The notes: generated by a model from the sequence alone, not told the origin. DNA of 64,000 bases from Ruegeria marina (GCF_900101475.1 NZ_FMZV01000008.1:1-64000), one strand, 5' to 3'. Shown: positions 35,753 to 44,624, counted from the stretch's first letter. Translations and numbers: made by a program.

Positions 35753-36116
35753 GCCTTCGGCGGCGCCGTCTTCAGGCGCGGCGACAACACATAAGAGATC
35801 GCCGTCAGCACAGGGCTGGCGACAATCTGGACGACAAAGTTCCAGACCATGGGGCGGACTCTCACAGTTTCGCGGATGAAACGAGGGTGGTGTGTTGGCG
35901 TGGCGCGACAGATTGGTCTTCGGGCAAAGCCAACGTATCTTGGAGGAGCCGACGTAGGCGAGGAAGTCGGTTCTCACAGACTACCAGACAAAGCTGCATT
36001 TGGAATGGGCTCGCCTTTGGCAGGTTTTTCATGCAAAATAACCCTGCGGATACGCAGTTATTCTGTTTTCAGACTTGGCGTCGAGTGCGTCTCTTCATGC
36101 AGAGGATATCCGACAC
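35753..36116. other. Gene fragments between an IS6 remnant and the second cyclase
   Basis: On the minus strand, positions about 35855-35755 read MVWNFVVQIVASPVLTAISY followed by VLSPRLKTAPPK, which looks like the N-terminus of a small membrane protein cut by the IS6 copy. The remaining bases up to the cyclase start hold no recognised gene. They should contain the cyclase promoter. Confidence 0.4.
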
Positions 36117-37826
36117 ATGCATCGAAAACTTGCCACCATATTGGTGGGCGACATTGTTGGCTCAACCTTGCAAATGGAGCGCGACGAAGAAGGTTCGGTG
36201 CGTCGGTTTCAAAATTGTCTGGGAGCAGTGGCGCGAACCGTGAACGAGCATGATGGACGCGTCTTCAGCCGCGCGGGAGACGCAGTGCTCGCCGAGTTTT
36301 CCAGTCCTGTGAATGCGCTTCGGGCGGCAATGGAGGCCCGCGGAGCTCTGGCGAGGGTCGACGCCAGTTCGCCGAAAGACATGCGGTTCGGCCTTCACAT
36401 TGCCGACGTAATGGACGTCGAAGGTGACTTGCGGGGAGACGGCGTGAACATCGCCGCCCGCATACAATCTGAGGCGGATCCAGGTGCAATCGATACCAGC
36501 AGATTGCTGGTTGATCAGGTTCGTCGCAACTCGCCTTGTATTTTCGATGATCTGGGCGAAAGAACCTTCAAGGGGATCAGCGAACCAATCCGGATCTTTC
36601 GCGTACGCGACGAAATTGCCAGCCAGCGATGGCAGCCCGGCAGGGAAAGCACCGCTAAGACACCCGACAAGCGCCCCCACTCGATCGCCGTTGCTCCTTT
36701 GGTCGCCGCCGGGTCCGCTGACGAAACCCAGAAGGCACTGGCCGGAGGAATGACCGACGACCTGATTCTCGAGTTGAGCCGGGTCGCACGTCTCTTTGTC
36801 GTCTCCTCGAGTGCCAGTGCCGCGGTTGCCGGGATGGAGCCCAAGGCAATCGGAGACAGGCTGGGCGTTCGCTATGTTCTAAGCGGTTCAATGCGCTTGT
36901 TGGGCGACCGGATTCGCCTCAACCTTTCTCTGACGGAAACCGATGCTGGTCAGGTCGTCTGGTCCGATCGAATCCAGCGGCCCTTCGACGAGTTTCTCGA
37001 TCTTATGGACGCGATCACCGCTCAGGTGAGCGCCACTGTGACGGGGCGGATGCTGGTCGCCGACACGGAGGTCGCGCGCCGCAAGCCGACTGGGTCGCTG
37101 ACGGCATATGAATATTACCTGCGAGGCCTGGATTCATATCGCCGCGGTGGTGTGACCGACGACAACATCCGCGAGTCGATGGAATGGTTCGACAAGGCCG
37201 TCGAAGCCGACCCCAACTTTGCGCGCGCTCGCGCCATGTGGGTGTGTTCGGCCTCGTGGCTTGAAGATTATGATTGGGACGACGGCCGCAAGCGCTTACG
37301 ATCGGCGTTGGAAATAGACCCCGATGACCCCGAGGCGAACCGCGTGTTGGGTTCGATCCTGATTTGGGAGCGCCGGTTCGACGAGGCGCGTGCATTTCAC
37401 GAAAGAGCCATGCGCAACGCGCCGAACGACGCCTACATCCTGGGCAAATCTGCACGATACTACGTCTGCGTCGGAGAAATCGAGAAGGCCCTGGAGCTTC
37501 TGGACAAGGCGGAAGCCCTCGACCCGTTCGTCCCGGTTTGGCTGACGGAACAGCGGGCCGCAGCGTACTACCTGCTGGGCCGCTACGCCGATGCGATCGC
37601 TCTTATTAAAGGTCTGCCCTACCAGACCCGCGACTGTCGGATGTACCGCGCCGCCTGCCATGTCGCTTTGGGAGATACCGAAACGGCACGGGAGATTGTC
37701 CAAATCGCCACCGGAATGACGCCCGACCTTACCCAATCCTATATGCGCAAAAGAGAGGTGTTCCAGGATAGCAGGGTTCAGGACGAGTTGATTGAGCGGC
37801 TGGCCGAGGCAGGACTTCCGGAGTGA
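36117..37826 (+). CDS. Class III nucleotide cyclase with TolB-like and TPR domains (second)
   Basis: 569 residues from the ATG at 36117. The N-terminal ~165 residues are a class III cyclase: metal Asp in ATILVGDIVGST and SRAGDAVLAEF, and Asn/Arg in DGVNIAARIQSEA. A TolB-like middle follows (SIAVAPLVAAGSADETQK, then IGDRLGVRYVLSGSMRLLGD), then TPR-like repeats (EANRVLGSILIWERRFDEAR, then LGKSARYYVCVGEIEKALEL). The domain order matches the first cyclase at 33287, but similarity is low outside motifs, so this is not a recent duplication. It probably produces cAMP in response to a C-terminal input. It is bounded by IS6 copies at 35266 and 37890. Confidence 0.88.
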   Translation: MHRKLATILVGDIVGSTLQMERDEEGSVRRFQNCLGAVARTVNEHDGRVFSRAGDAVLAEFSSPVNALRAAMEARGALARVDASSPKDMRFGLHIADVMDVEGDLRGDGVNIAARIQSEADPGAIDTSRLLVDQVRRNSPCIFDDLGERTFKGISEPIRIFRVRDEIASQRWQPGRESTAKTPDKRPHSIAVAPLVAAGSADETQKALAGGMTDDLILELSRVARLFVVSSSASAAVAGMEPKAIGDRLGVRYVLSGSMRLLGDRIRLNLSLTETDAGQVVWSDRIQRPFDEFLDLMDAITAQVSATVTGRMLVADTEVARRKPTGSLTAYEYYLRGLDSYRRGGVTDDNIRESMEWFDKAVEADPNFARARAMWVCSASWLEDYDWDDGRKRLRSALEIDPDDPEANRVLGSILIWERRFDEARAFHERAMRNAPNDAYILGKSARYYVCVGEIEKALELLDKAEALDPFVPVWLTEQRAAAYYLLGRYADAIALIKGLPYQTRDCRMYRAACHVALGDTETAREIVQIATGMTPDLTQSYMRKREVFQDSRVQDELIERLAEAGLPE

Positions 37827-37862
37827 CGAAGTATCTGCAGGCCTGCCCCAATCGCGCCGAGT

Positions 37863-37889
37863 GGTTCTGTCAAAGGAAACCAGCTTGAG
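37863..37889 (+). repeat. Extra copy of an IS6 left end
   Basis: GGTTCTGTCAAAGGAAACCA here is an imperfect copy of the IS6 left terminus that begins 27 bases later at 37890 (GGTGCCGTCAAGGCAAACTG); both are followed by GCTTGAG. It may be the stub of an earlier insertion or a product of imprecise transposition. Confidence 0.55.
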
Positions 37890-38625
37890 GGTGCCGTCAA
37901 GGCAAACTGGCTTGAGGCGGGCAGGGCGGTTTTGTAGCGTCCGGCCATGCCCAAACGATCGCCATTTCGCTGTTTCAAGACCAGCCCATAGATCATCCGC
38001 CTGGCGGTGATGCTGTACATCAGGGTTCCACTTTTGCTGCGGAACGTGGAAGATCTTCTGCATGAAAACGGCGGATTGAAGGGATGAAATGCAGCCGCTG
38101 GCAGTGGCATCTGGACGAGATGTTCGTGAAGATCAACGGCGAAAGACACCACCTTTGGCGCGCTGTGGACCACGAAGGAGAAGTCCTGGAGAGCTTGGTC
38201 ACGAAGAAGCGGGACAAGAAGGCCGCACTGAAATTTTTAAGGAAAACAATGCGTAAGCATGACTACCCCGAAATGATCGTGACCGATCGGCTTAGGTCCT
38301 ACGGTGCCGCATTGAAAGACCTCGGTGCCAACCATCGCCAGGAAACGGGTCGCTGGCTGAACAACCGGGCCGCGACCTCGCATCTGCCATTCCGAGGACG
38401 AGAACGGGTGAAATTGCGCTTCAGGCGGATGCGAAGTTTGCAGAAATTCGCCGTCATCCATGCCTCGGTCTGCAACCATTTCAACTCGGAGCGCAGCCTC
38501 ACGTCTCGAACGATTTTCAAGCTGAACCGCGCCGCCGCTCTTTCCGAGTGGCGCGGTCTCTGCACGGCGTAAAGGACAGCTATCCTGCCCTTGCATAGAC
38601 TGTTTCGGATTCGTCTGGCAGCACC
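37890..38625 (+). mobile_element. IS6-family short-type element (736 bases)
   Basis: Left end GGTGCCGTCAAGG at 37890 and right end CAGCACC ending at 38625. The length equals that of the copy at 43889 and is 75 bases shorter than the 811-base type at 62793. Internal features match the other short copies, including the deletion that removes the helix-turn-helix. No target-site duplication is visible. The right end abuts the hairpin behind tctC. Confidence 0.8.
37947..38572 (+). pseudogene. IS6-family transposase, inactivated short type
   Basis: The ATG at 37947 is soon followed by an in-frame TAG (KTSP-stop), and the central deletion follows. The downstream frame (from 38084) retains the first Asp (WHLDEMFVKI) and second Asp (VTDRLRSYG). 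The segment carrying the catalytic Glu reads NNRAATSHLPF instead of NNRAENSHLPF, so the Glu is Ala. Three independent lesions make it inactive. Confidence 0.8.
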
Positions 38626-38626
38626 T

Positions 38627-38654
38627 GGGCCGCCGCTTTGCGCAGCGGCGGCCC
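38627..38654 (-). terminator. Hairpin behind the tctC gene
   Basis: A perfect 11-base-pair stem (GGGCCGCCGCT / AGCGGCGGCCC) with a 6-base loop lies 12 bases beyond the tctC stop on the minus strand. The expected T-run is missing because the IS6 right end begins one base past the stem. Termination may be weakened. Confidence 0.65.
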
Positions 38655-38666
38655 GGATTACAAGCG

Positions 38667-39641
38667 TTACTCTTTGATCCCGGCTGTCTCGATCAAGGGC
38701 GCCCAGACCTCGATCGAATTGGCGACGAAGTTCGTGTAGTCTTCGCTCGACATGGCGGTGTGCGTAATCCCGAGTTCCTTCAGGCGCTGTTGCACATCTG
38801 TGCTTGCGAACACTGCCAGGACGGTTTCATGGATCTTTTCTGCGGTCATGGGGTCGATCCCGGCAGGACCCGACAAACCAACCCAGTTTTCGATCACGAT
38901 ATCGTAGCCCTGCTCCCTGAAGGTGGGAACATCCGGAACCTCTTTGTTGCGTTCGGGTGAAGCAATGGCGATCGCAACCGCTTCCTTGTCTTCGATCATC
39001 TCGCTGTTCTGAACAACCATGTCGTAGAAGCTGTCCAGAACACCCGCTCGAAAGTCTTGAATGGCTGGCGAACTGCCTTGATAGGGCACGTGAATGGACT
39101 CTACACCCAGCGCCTGATCGACTGCCACGCCGAGGATGTGCGAAATCGATCCGACACCGCTTGAACCGTAGGTCATTGGCCTTTCTTTCACGAACGCGAT
39201 GTATTCATCCAGAGATGTAATCCCGGATGAGGGTTGCACGAACAACCCCGGAGCAGAAGCGCCAATATAGGCGAGGTGCGTGAACCCTTCGAGTGGTTCG
39301 TACGGTATGGATTTGAACCGGGTTGGAGCGATCGTGAACGGTGCATTGTTCGACAGGATCAGTGTGGTGCCGTCAGGTGCCTGTTGCGCAACATAATCCG
39401 CCGCAACAGTTCCTGCAGCACCGGGGCGGTTGTCGACCACGGCTTTTTGACCGAAATCAGTATCAAGATGTTGTGCCAGAAGGCGCGCAACGAGATCACT
39501 TGTTCCGCCTGGTGGGAAGGTAACAACGATCCGAACCGGCTCATCGCTCCAGGCACCAGGCTCTGCCAGGGCCGTGGTCCCTGAGAGCAGAATTACGGCC
39601 GCAGTACTCGCGCCCAGTATGGTCAGACGATTAATATTCAT
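38667..39641 (-). CDS. tctC: Tripartite tricarboxylate transporter, binding protein TctC
   Basis: 324 residues with a Sec signal peptide (VILLSGTTALAEPG). The Bug/TctC fold is shown by PVRIVVTFPPGGTSDLVARL near residue 38, DNRPGAAGTVAADYVAQ, and the C-terminal RLKELGITHTAMSSEDYTNF. It binds an organic acid in the periplasm and delivers it to TctA/TctB. The gene overlaps tctA by 4 bases and sits at the end of the operon uraD-tctB-tctA-tctC. The ligand is unknown; co-transcription with uraD suggests a ureide or purine breakdown product. Confidence 0.92.
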   Translation of the reverse strand: MNINRLTILGASTAAVILLSGTTALAEPGAWSDEPVRIVVTFPPGGTSDLVARLLAQHLDTDFGQKAVVDNRPGAAGTVAADYVAQQAPDGTTLILSNNAPFTIAPTRFKSIPYEPLEGFTHLAYIGASAPGLFVQPSSGITSLDEYIAFVKERPMTYGSSGVGSISHILGVAVDQALGVESIHVPYQGSSPAIQDFRAGVLDSFYDMVVQNSEMIEDKEAVAIAIASPERNKEVPDVPTFREQGYDIVIENWVGLSGPAGIDPMTAEKIHETVLAVFASTDVQQRLKELGITHTAMSSEDYTNFVANSIEVWAPLIETAGIKE

Positions 39642-41167
39642 GATTGAGTTTCTCCCTGATTGGTTTTTATGACCGCCCGGCGGCGGCGGCGGTTCTGCTC
39701 CGTCTTGAACAGAGCAAATACGAGGATCGCGACTGTTATTGCGATCAAGGTGGCGCTGATGGGTCTTTGCAGAAAAACCATCGGGTCACCTCGAGAAAGA
39801 AGCATGGAACGACGTAGCTGTTCCTCCATGAGCGGACCAAGCACAAAACCCAGCAGCAGGGGGGCGGGCTCGAACCGGAACAGGCGCATCACGTAGCCAA
39901 CTGCGCCGATAACAAGGGTCAACCAAACGTCAAAAACGTTGTTGTTCAGGCTGTAGACCCCCATGCATATCAGCACGATTATCGTCGGGTACATGTATTT
40001 GTAGGGTATCTTGAGCAACCTCACCCAAATGCCGATCAGCGGCACGTTTAGGATCAGCAGCATGATGTTGCCCACGAGGAAACTGGCGACCAGTCCCCAG
40101 AACATGTCGGGCTGTTCGGTCAGAAGCCGGGGTCCGGGCGTAATGCCGTAGATCATCAATGCGCCGATGACGATCGCCATGGGCGGACTGCCGGGAACGC
40201 CAAGGGTCAGCGTCGGAATGAACGCGGTTTGTGTTGCGGAATTGTTCGCAGCCTCGGGAACCGCCACACCCGGGACGACACCTGTACCGAATTCCTTCCG
40301 ACGCCGGTTTACTCGCTTTTCCACGGCATAAGCCAGGGCAGCGGCAATAGTTTGGCCTGTTCCGGGAAGGGCACCGATAAAGGAGCCGATCGCCCCGCCG
40401 CGCAGGATCGGAGCGGGCAACGATTTCCATTCGTCTTTTGACGGATAGAAATCATTGTAGTCGACGGTCTGGGTGGCTTTGCCGCTTGTTGCCGTTCGGA
40501 TCGAGGCGATGACCTCGGTGACACCGAATAGCCCCATCGCGACGATGACAATGTGAACCCCGTCTCTCAGTTCCGGAATGCCCATTGTAAAACGAAGGTC
40601 TCCGGTGGTCAGATCAATGCCGATTGTGCCAAGCATGAGCCCGGTGACAACCATCGCGATACCTTTCAAAGCGCCGCCGTTGCTGACCGCCGACGCCGCG
40701 ATCAAGCCAAGCAGAAGCACCGAGAAATAGTCTGCCGGTCCAAAACTGAGGGCAAGTTTGGCCAGGGACGGGGACAGGACCGCAATTACGATCATGCCAA
40801 TGATCCCGCCCCCGAAAGAAGCGGTTGCTGTCGAAAACAACGCGACACCTGCACGCCCCTTCTTCGCAAGCGCGTGCCCTTCGATCGCGGTAATCGATGC
40901 GGCGGGTGTGCCCGGCACATTCATCAATATCGAGGCCGTTGATCCGCCGTATTCCGCTCCGTAAAAAACGCCGGCAATCATGACCAGCGCCGGTGTCGGA
41001 TCGAGGTAAAAGGTCAATGGGAGGATCATTGCGATTGCGGCCATCGAGCCGATACCGGGCAGGACGCCAATGAATGTCCCCAGGAAGACACCGATAAAGC
41101 AATACATCAGGTTCTGGGGTTCCAGAACCACCAGCAAGCCCTGATAGAAGAGCGTGACGACATCCAT
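39638..41167 (-). CDS. tctA: Tripartite tricarboxylate transporter, large permease TctA
   Basis: 509 residues with about 12 membrane helices. Family motifs: FLGTFIGVLPGIGSMAAIAM near residue 30, GVFYGAEYGGSTASILMNVP, and the second pore motif IGALPGTGQTIAAALAYAVE. The ATG at 41167 lies 3 bases from the tctB stop; an in-frame start at 41398 would overlap tctB almost wholly and was rejected. It forms the substrate channel of the proton- or sodium-driven TTT system in the inner membrane. Confidence 0.93.
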   Translation of the reverse strand: MDVVTLFYQGLLVVLEPQNLMYCFIGVFLGTFIGVLPGIGSMAAIAMILPLTFYLDPTPALVMIAGVFYGAEYGGSTASILMNVPGTPAASITAIEGHALAKKGRAGVALFSTATASFGGGIIGMIVIAVLSPSLAKLALSFGPADYFSVLLLGLIAASAVSNGGALKGIAMVVTGLMLGTIGIDLTTGDLRFTMGIPELRDGVHIVIVAMGLFGVTEVIASIRTATSGKATQTVDYNDFYPSKDEWKSLPAPILRGGAIGSFIGALPGTGQTIAAALAYAVEKRVNRRRKEFGTGVVPGVAVPEAANNSATQTAFIPTLTLGVPGSPPMAIVIGALMIYGITPGPRLLTEQPDMFWGLVASFLVGNIMLLILNVPLIGIWVRLLKIPYKYMYPTIIVLICMGVYSLNNNVFDVWLTLVIGAVGYVMRLFRFEPAPLLLGFVLGPLMEEQLRRSMLLSRGDPMVFLQRPISATLIAITVAILVFALFKTEQNRRRRRAVIKTNQGETQS

Positions 41168-41169
41168 GA

Positions 41170-41667
41170 TCAGCTTCCCGGAAATGGTTTCAGGGGCAGA
41201 TTGAGCAGCTCGATGAAGACCGCCCAGCACCCAAGCGCGACGACAGCTCCGAGAACGACTTTTCCGAGCAGCGGGAGAGTCCGGTCGGGCATGCTGGCCA
41301 CGATGACTGTCAAGAAGACCGCTGGAACCAGTCCAAGCCGATCTGCCGTTACCGCAAATACGGCAAGCGCCGCACAGATGGCGAAGAGTTCGACCCAATC
41401 AGGAGTCTCGGCAATGCCATCGCCGCGCCGTTCCTCAATACAAATAACAGTCGAAAGTATCGCCAGAATGGCTCCTGTAACGAAAGGGAAGGCGCCTGTG
41501 CCCAGCCTGGTCGGCACGCCGAGACCCAATTGCCATCCGCCGACCATGAACACCACACTGAGAGCCAAAAGGACCAATCCTCCGATTTCGCCGCCCCATC
41601 CGAGAGCGCTATGCGAATTTTCAGCCTGTCCTGGCTGATTGTCGGTCCGTTCGGGTTCAGCCGCCAT
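41170..41667 (-). CDS. tctB: Tripartite tricarboxylate transporter, small permease TctB
   Basis: 165 residues with four hydrophobic helices (IGGLVLLALSVVFMVGGWQL is the first). It has the usual TctB motif GTGAFPFVTGAILAILS and a short C-terminal loop (LPLKPFPGS). It pairs with TctA in the membrane. The ATG at 41667 lies inside the uraD 3' end (11-base overlap), so the transporter is coupled to uraD translation. A longer in-frame start at 41805 would lie fully inside uraD and is unlikely. Confidence 0.88.
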   Translation of the reverse strand: MAAEPERTDNQPGQAENSHSALGWGGEIGGLVLLALSVVFMVGGWQLGLGVPTRLGTGAFPFVTGAILAILSTVICIEERRGDGIAETPDWVELFAICAALAVFAVTADRLGLVPAVFLTVIVASMPDRTLPLLGKVVLGAVVALGCWAVFIELLNLPLKPFPGS

Positions 41668-42223
41668 GCAGACCACTCCTGTTCTTCCGGTCGCTGTCGA
41701 AACTACTTCCGGTATGACATTCCTCGAATGTTTTTCGCACGCGGGCCGCGCTGACCGCAGCGACTTGTTCGATTGCTGAGCGAATCTCGGCGTCGCGCTC
41801 AGCATTTAAACGGTCCCGGAATTCGTCCAGAACACTTTCCATGTTCGGGTGCCGGACAAGCGCGGTAATGAATGGGAACCCGAATTTCTTCTGATATTCT
41901 GAATTCATCGATGCAAGCGTCTCGCGGTATTCGCTTTGCAAGCATGTCAAATCCATGCGGCCCTGTTCGTTCTGCGACTCTGCAGTCATGGAAAGAGGAT
42001 TTTCTGGGGCCAACTCAGGATGCTCGCGGAATAGCGCAATACTCTCCGCCTCATTCAGGTTGCTGAGTTCATCCTGGATGGCGCTGGAGAGAGCTTCCAG
42101 GTTGGCAAAAGGACGACGTGCAGCAACGCGCCTTGCAATGTCTGGCGCTCGTTCAATCAATGGAGAAACGTAGCCGAAAGCCGTCTGGTCATCAGCGCGA
42201 TTCAGGTCGTCCAATGTTGCCAT
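41657..42223 (-). CDS. uraD: OHCU decarboxylase
   Basis: 188 residues; GGGAGG precedes the ATG at 42223. It matches the 2-oxo-4-hydroxy-4-carboxy-5-ureidoimidazoline decarboxylase family: active-site His in FREHPELAPE (about residue 68), MTAESQNEQG, and the hallmark NSEYQKKFGFPFITA. The enzyme performs the last step making S-allantoin from urate. The downstream TctBAC genes overlap or abut, and the transthyretin-like gene lies nearby on the other strand. No urate oxidase or allantoinase is in the window, so the pathway would have to be completed elsewhere. Confidence 0.9.
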   Translation of the reverse strand: MATLDDLNRADDQTAFGYVSPLIERAPDIARRVAARRPFANLEALSSAIQDELSNLNEAESIALFREHPELAPENPLSMTAESQNEQGRMDLTCLQSEYRETLASMNSEYQKKFGFPFITALVRHPNMESVLDEFRDRLNAERDAEIRSAIEQVAAVSAARVRKTFEECHTGSSFDSDRKNRSGLHGG

Positions 42224-42277
42224 CTTGACAAACCTCCCGTGAGAATAGCGTAGGAAGCGGGGTCATTTCGGTCTATA

Positions 42278-42300
42278 GAATAATTTGTAACGAGCTATTC
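42278..42300. promoter_or_regulatory. Candidate operator upstream of the uraD-tct operon
   Basis: An inverted repeat GAATA-N13-TATTC lies in an AT-rich stretch about 55 bases upstream of uraD. Its size and dyad fit a LysR-type binding site, and a lysR gene is adjacent. This is judged by eye only. Confidence 0.3.
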
Positions 42301-42354
42301 GAATTTTTAGAACAATACGCAACTTGCTTCTTTTCTGGCGTCAGATCGGATGGA

Positions 42355-43290
42355 TCAAACTTTTTGACCGGCACTCACGGACAGGTTGTCGAGGCATTGC
42401 ACTGCGATTTCCTGTATCTTTTCGCGTAGCTTTGATGGAGGCATTTGTGCATTTGAAATCAATGAGATGTTTTGCTTGAATACATCTTCATCGTTTATGG
42501 GGACAAAGGCCAATCGCCCGTCTTGCAACTCGGGTCCGGCATCGATTTCCGAAGTCACAGCAACGTACCGACCGGTCGCTACCAAAAGTTTCATCAGTTG
42601 GATTGAATTCACGACTACGGCTGTTCGAGCTTGCTCGAACAGCCAGCTGTGGCGTGCCTCCAGAAGCTTTCTGATCGACAAGGCTGAGCTTTGAAAAACA
42701 ACCGGATAGGAAATAAATGTCGAGAAGCTGATCGATTCCTCCGCGGCCAGCGGGTGGTCCCAGGTAGCTATGCAGCCAAGCGGGAACTCCCGTCTCCAAT
42801 GGAACTCAAGCGCTTCGTTTGGAGCCGCGTTGGCAACAGCAGCGAGATCGAAGTCACCGTTCAAAACCCCTTTTGTCGCATCTCCGGGGCTCATGATCTC
42901 AATGTCGATGGTCACCTTGGGGAAGGCGGACGCAGTCGCTTGTACCAAATTCAGAACAAATCCATTTACCATGCTGTCCATCGCCGCAAGTCGGAAATGA
43001 CCCTGCTCTACACCTCTATTGGCTTGCACAGTTGACATCAAACGTGCGTTATCCAGGCGCCAACGCCTTGCAAGCTCGAGGATCAAGCTACCCGTTGGCG
43101 TCAAGATCAGGCCTTTGGGATCACGCTCGAAAAGGACTTCACCGAGGTCCTCTTCAATGAGCACGATCTGCCGATGGATGGCGGACGCAGAAATCCCAAG
43201 TTCACGCGACGCCGACTGGATGGATCCGTGTTGGGCAACGCACTCCATGTATTTCAGAACTCTGGGTACAAGATGCAGCGCCATCACCAT
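42355..43290 (-). CDS. LysR-family transcriptional regulator
   Basis: 311 residues. The N-terminal winged helix-turn-helix is at about 8-68 (SIQSASRELGISASAIHRQI, then LGEVLFERDPKGLILTPTG). The C-terminal ~215 residues are a substrate-binding fold (HFRLAAMDSMVNGFVLNLVQ onward). It sits between uraD-tctBAC (same strand) and the divergent transthyretin-like gene, so it likely controls both in response to a urate-pathway metabolite. The start could be the ATG at 43290 or the one at 43284. Confidence 0.9.
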   Translation of the reverse strand: MVMALHLVPRVLKYMECVAQHGSIQSASRELGISASAIHRQIVLIEEDLGEVLFERDPKGLILTPTGSLILELARRWRLDNARLMSTVQANRGVEQGHFRLAAMDSMVNGFVLNLVQATASAFPKVTIDIEIMSPGDATKGVLNGDFDLAAVANAAPNEALEFHWRREFPLGCIATWDHPLAAEESISFSTFISYPVVFQSSALSIRKLLEARHSWLFEQARTAVVVNSIQLMKLLVATGRYVAVTSEIDAGPELQDGRLAFVPINDEDVFKQNISLISNAQMPPSKLREKIQEIAVQCLDNLSVSAGQKV

Positions 43291-43395
43291 GTCAACCTCA
43301 TCGCCAATGGGACTGGAATAACCGTGTCGAGGCCGGTCACGTCCGAAAAAACGCTATTCTCTCGTTCTAAAATTTGCAATGGATTGAAATGTTGA

Positions 43396-43412
43396 ATTCC
43401 CGATATTGGAAT
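43396..43412. promoter_or_regulatory. Palindrome in the lysR/uraH-like divergent promoter
   Basis: ATTCC-N7-GGAAT, perfect 5-base arms, lies in the 184-base divergent region about 60 bases before the TTG start of the transthyretin-like gene. Position and symmetry suit a LysR operator. Confidence 0.4.
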
Positions 43413-43474
43413 AAAGGCGAATGTTTTAGTGGCGGGTAGATACCTGTCAGACCAAAATCGAGGGGGATGTTGCT

Positions 43475-43861
43475 TTGGTAACGGAGACGAAAACTACCAT
43501 TCGACAGGCTGGTGGCATTTCAATCCATGCGGTCGATGTGGCCGACGGGATACCTGCCGCCCGACTGAGAGTTCGCTTGTTTCATCTGGGGGCAACAAGA
43601 GATCTGATCGCGTCAGGGGTATGCGGGGCGGACGGCCTCTTGCAACACCCGGTATCTCGGGGTGATGGCGTCAGACCCGGTTGCTATGAAGTGGAATTCG
43701 ACGTGAGCGCCTATTACAGAGAGCGTGGTCGTGATTTGCCTGATCCTGCTTTCCTGGAAACCGCCGTATTTCGATTTGGGATTGATCACGTGGAAGAGCA
43801 CTTTCATTTGCCCTTCAAGTTTACACCCTGGGGGTTCTCTCTGTTCAGAGGGGGTGCTTGA
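43475..43861 (+). CDS. Transthyretin-like protein (5-hydroxyisourate hydrolase-like)
   Basis: 128 residues from a TTG at 43475 with AGGGGGA upstream. The fold is that of HIU hydrolase (GISIHAVDVADGIPAARLRV, then CYEVEFDVSAYYRERG). The N-terminal catalytic His and the C-terminal His (EEHFHLPFKFTPWGF) are kept. The C-terminal tetrapeptide is FRGG instead of YRGS, and the Arg expected in the ADGR segment is Leu (GADGLLQHP). So catalysis as a true HIU hydrolase is uncertain. It would act between urate oxidase and uraD. It is divergent from lysR. Confidence 0.8.
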   Translation: MVTETKTTIRQAGGISIHAVDVADGIPAARLRVRLFHLGATRDLIASGVCGADGLLQHPVSRGDGVRPGCYEVEFDVSAYYRERGRDLPDPAFLETAVFRFGIDHVEEHFHLPFKFTPWGFSLFRGGA

Positions 43862-43888
43862 ACGAGCAACAAAACAGGTATTGTAGTT

Positions 43889-44624
43889 GGTGCTGTCAAA
43901 GCAAACTGGGCTGAGGCGGGCAGGGCGGTTTTGTAGCGTCCGGCCATGCCGAAACGATCGCCATTTCGCTGTTTCAAGACCAGCCCATAGATCATCCGCC
44001 TGGCGGTGATGCTGTACATCAGGGTTCCACTTTTGCTGCGGAACGTGGAAGATCTTCTGCATGAAAACGGCGGATTGAAGGGATGAAATCCAGCCGCTGA
44101 CGGTGGCATCTGGACGAGATGTTTGTGAAGATCAATGGCGAAAGACACTATCTTTGGCGGGCTATAGACCACGGGGGTCAGGTCCTCGAAAGCTACGTCT
44201 CAAAGATGCGGGACAAGAAAGCCGCGCTGAAATTTCCAAGGAACGCAATGCGTAAGCATGGCTGTCCTGAAATGATCGTGACCGACCGGCTCAGGTCTTA
44301 CGGTGCTGCATTGAATGACTTTGGTGCGAGCCATCGCCAGGACACCGGTCGCTGGTTGAACAATCGGGCCGCGACCTCGCACCTGCCATTCCGACGACGA
44401 GAACGGGCGATTCTGCGCTTCAGGCGGATGCGAAGTTTGCAGAAATTCGCCGTCATCCACGCCTCGGCCTGCAACCATTTCAACTCGGAGCGCAGCCTCA
44501 TGTCTCGAACCATTTTCAAGCTGAACCGCGCCGCCGTTCTCTCCGAGTGGCGTGGTCTTTGCGCGGCATAAGGGACAGCCATACTGCCCTTGGAGAGACC
44601 AGTTCACATTGGTCTGGCAGCACC
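43889..44624 (+). mobile_element. IS6-family short-type element (736 bases)
   Basis: Left end GGTGCTGTCAAAGC at 43889, right end CAGCACC ending at 44624. Flanking octamers (TTGTAGTT and CTCAGGTC) do not match, so there is no target duplication. It has the same length and same internal deletion as the copy at 37890. Confidence 0.82.
43946..44571 (+). pseudogene. IS6-family transposase, inactivated short type
   Basis: MPKRSPFRCFKTSP is followed by a TAG at codon 15, the central deletion, and a downstream frame from about 44119. There the catalytic Glu is replaced (NNRAATSHLPF). The lesions match those at 37947, so both copies descend from the same defective element. Confidence 0.8.
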
